Assembly (NCBI GenBank): GCA_004525275.1
Contig: SPCO01000055.1
Coordinates: 1-8,103 of the forward strand
Source of the DNA: Thermomicrobiales bacterium
GTDB taxonomy: Bacteria > Chloroflexota > Limnocylindria > Limnocylindrales > CSP1-4
Reading direction: 5' to 3'
Length of the DNA stretch: 8,103 nt
This document shows, piece by piece, positions 6,660 to 8,103 of this stretch (position 1 is the stretch's first letter; each line of letters begins with the position of its first letter). A model generated the notes under the pieces. The model was not told the origin of the DNA, made no database searches, and saw only the letters and a list, made by a program, of their open reading frames with translations. The position numbers were made by a program, and so were the translations under genes.

Positions 6660-7737
6660 CCGTGGTCCGGTCGGGTTCGGTCACCGCGACGCATCGAAGG
6701 AGGGTGTGACGAGCGTCGAGACGGGTGAGGCCGGACCATTCCCGGTCGGTGCCACGGTCCTCGACGAGAGCATCGCGTCCGGGCTCCTGCCGGTCCGTGA
6801 GGCGCGGGGTCACAAGGGCTCGTTCGGCAAGCTGTTGGTCATCGCTGGCTCCCTCGACTACGCGGGAGCAGCGCTACTCGTGTGCCGATCCGCCGCCCGG
6901 ACCGGCGTCGGGCTGGTTACCCTGGCCGTCCCGGAATCGCTCCAGCCACTGTTCGCCGCCAAGGTCGTCGAGGCGACGACGATGGCGTTGCCGGAGGACG
7001 ACGTCGAGGAGGTCGATCCGGAACCGGCCCTGGCCAGGATCCTGGACCACGAACACGACGCGATCGTGGTCGGTCCCGGGCTTCGACCCGGCCTCACGAC
7101 GGTCGAACTCGTTCGTTCGCTCCTTCCCATGTCCGGCGAAGCGGACACCGTTCCGATCGTGCTCGACGCCGAAGCGCTGCGAGCGATGGCCACGATGAAC
7201 GGCTGGTGGGAAGGGGAACGCCGGCCGGCGATCCTTACGCCACACGCCGGGGAGTTCGCACGGCTACGTTCCGGCAGCGGCGATCATCCGCCGGATGATG
7301 GTGACCTCGATGGCGACGATGACGCTCGGTTGGCCGCTGCGCTCGACGCGGCGGCGACCTGGCGATCGGTGGTCGTTCTCAAGGGTGCGCGAACGATCAT
7401 CGCGGACGCCGATGGCCAAGCCTCGATCGCCCCATTCATCAACCCAGCCCTGGCGAGTGGCGGGACCGGGGATGTTCTGGTCGGCGCGATCGGCTCGTTG
7501 CTGGCCCAGGGGCTTGCGCCATACGCGGCCGCCCGACTGGGCGTCTTCCTCCACGGCCTGGCCGGGGACGCGGGTCGCGAGCGGTTCGGCGATGCCGGGT
7601 TGCTCGCTTCGGACCTGCCCGACGCCATCGCCCAGGCGCGCAGGCGCCTGGCTTTGGTGGCTGAGCGACGCGCCGCGGGCAGGCGGCTCGGCTTCGGTGC
7701 TCGTCCATCGGCGGATGGACTCCAGGACCAGACCTGA
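6652..7737 (+). CDS. nnrD: ADP-dependent NAD(P)H-hydrate dehydratase NnrD (stand-alone)
   Basis: A metabolite-repair enzyme that uses ADP to dehydrate (S)-NADHX and NADPHX back to NADH and NADPH in the cytoplasm. It has the ribokinase-like carbohydrate-kinase fold. Numbered from ATG 6652 (361 aa): HKGSFGKLLVIAGS from residue 54, IVVGPGLRPG, VLDAEAL, LTPHAGEFARL, VVLKGAR, then NPALASGGTGDVLVG with GTGD at 271-274, holding the conserved catalytic Asp274. In many bacteria an NnrE epimerase domain is fused at the N-terminus; here there are only about 50 residues before the core, with no Rossmann-type epimerase sequence. An acidic Asp/Gly-rich insert occupies about 208-224, and the C-terminus adds an Arg/Ala-rich tail. 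The start overlaps the acpS end by 8 bases. An in-frame GTG at 6706 follows AAGGAGG, but with only 2 bases between them, so it was not preferred; it would remove 18 residues. Confidence 0.94.
   Translation: MADRGPVGFGHRDASKEGVTSVETGEAGPFPVGATVLDESIASGLLPVREARGHKGSFGKLLVIAGSLDYAGAALLVCRSAARTGVGLVTLAVPESLQPLFAAKVVEATTMALPEDDVEEVDPEPALARILDHEHDAIVVGPGLRPGLTTVELVRSLLPMSGEADTVPIVLDAEALRAMATMNGWWEGERRPAILTPHAGEFARLRSGSGDHPPDDGDLDGDDDARLAAALDAAATWRSVVVLKGARTIIADADGQASIAPFINPALASGGTGDVLVGAIGSLLAQGLAPYAAARLGVFLHGLAGDAGRERFGDAGLLASDLPDAIAQARRRLALVAERRAAGRRLGFGARPSADGLQDQT
7703..7720. repeat. Perfect 7-bp inverted repeat near the nnrD 3' end
   Basis: GTCCATC (7703-7709), loop GGCG, GATGGAC (7714-7720) could form an RNA hairpin ending 17 bases before the end of nnrD and 33 bases before the alr start. 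There is no following U-tract, so it is unlikely to be a terminator. It lies in coding sequence and may be chance. Confidence 0.4.
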
Positions 7738-7753
7738 AGCGCATCCTGAACCG

Positions 7754-8103
7754 GTGACTGAGCTTTCGCCCCGACGCCGCCCGATCGAGAGCCGCCTGGC
7801 CGACGCGGGGTTGCCGCAGCTGCCCCGCACCGCATGGCTCGAGATCGACCTCGACGCCCTCGTCGACAACCTGAACGTCATTCGCGGGATCGTCGGGGCA
7901 GCGGTCCCCATCCGACCGGTCGTCAAGGCGGACGCCTACGGCCACGGAGCGGTCCCCGTAGCCCTCGCGCTGGAGGGGGCTGGGGCCGCCGGTTTCTGCG
8001 TCGCGGCGATCGATGAAGCGCAGGAGTTGCGGGCCGGAGGCGTCCGAGGTCCGATCCTCGTCCTGTATCCGGCCCCGCCGAGCTGGGTCGCCGAGGCGGC
8101 TCG
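7754..8103 (+). CDS. alr: Alanine racemase, N-terminal part (3' end outside window)
   Basis: A PLP-dependent enzyme that interconverts L- and D-alanine, supplying D-Ala for peptidoglycan. The window holds 116 complete codons from a GTG at 7754. After about 25 non-conserved residues comes the family start TAWLEIDLDALVDNLNVIR, then VVKADAYGHGA, whose Lys58 is the PLP-binding lysine at the end of the first barrel strand. FCVAAIDEAQELRAGG and PILVLYPAPP follow, as expected for the next strands of the TIM-barrel domain. The catalytic Tyr and the C-terminal beta domain lie beyond the edge. The start is not certain: no good Shine-Dalgarno is seen, and TTG 7811 (just before the conserved part) would give an N-terminus nearer the usual length. 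The gene begins 16 bases after the nnrD stop, consistent with the same operon; acpS/nnr/alr adjacency is common in bacteria. Confidence 0.93.
   Translation, partial: MTELSPRRRPIESRLADAGLPQLPRTAWLEIDLDALVDNLNVIRGIVGAAVPIRPVVKADAYGHGAVPVALALEGAGAAGFCVAAIDEAQELRAGGVRGPILVLYPAPPSWVAEAA

Noticed and set aside
7632..7651. CCAGGCG / CGCCTGG inverted repeat in nnrD
   Set aside because: It lies within coding sequence for the Ala/Arg-rich C-terminal helix, where repeated GCG and CGC codons readily create such arms.

Overview
This is a GC-rich, gene-dense stretch of bacterial chromosome. Every recognisable gene lies on the + strand, and no intergenic gap reaches 75 bases. I see no RNA genes, mobile elements, CRISPR arrays, origins or convincing rho-independent terminators. 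The best guess for the source is a Chloroflexota lineage, possibly Limnocylindria-like. That guess rests on inference: high GC combined with the membrane CdaA/CdaR type of c-di-AMP synthesis, where high-GC Actinobacteria usually carry DisA instead. A database search would be needed to settle it.

Layout: (1) 1-498, the 3' end of a TPR-like helical-repeat protein of unknown function. (2) 571-1611, cdaA, a membrane diadenylate cyclase. (3) 1608-2843, cdaR (YbbR-domain regulator), overlapping cdaA by 4 bases. (4) 2849-4183, glmM, phosphoglucosamine mutase. (5) 4231-6063, glmS, glutamine:fructose-6-phosphate aminotransferase. (6) 6078-6659, acpS, holo-ACP synthase with an unusual C-terminal extension. 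(7) 6652-7737, nnrD, ADP-dependent NAD(P)H-hydrate dehydratase without a fused epimerase domain. (8) 7754 to the window end, the 5' part of alr, alanine racemase.

How the genes fit together: cdaA-cdaR-glmM is the c-di-AMP module known from Firmicutes, in which CdaR and GlmM modulate the cyclase. GlmS and GlmM make glucosamine-6-phosphate and then glucosamine-1-phosphate for UDP-GlcNAc, and Alr supplies D-alanine, so the run joins second-messenger synthesis to cell-wall precursor supply. AcpS activates acyl carrier protein and NnrD repairs damaged NAD(P)H. acpS, nnrD and alr are common neighbours in bacteria. Short gaps and overlaps suggest one operon, with two weak promoter-like elements (before cdaA and before glmS).

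The window is mostly conserved housekeeping and I found no clearly novel system. The points worth a second look are the fused order of the c-di-AMP and wall modules, the terminal extensions of CdaA, AcpS and NnrD, a perfect inverted repeat at the glmM/glmS junction, a possible leaderless cdaA start, and a strong excess of GATC.
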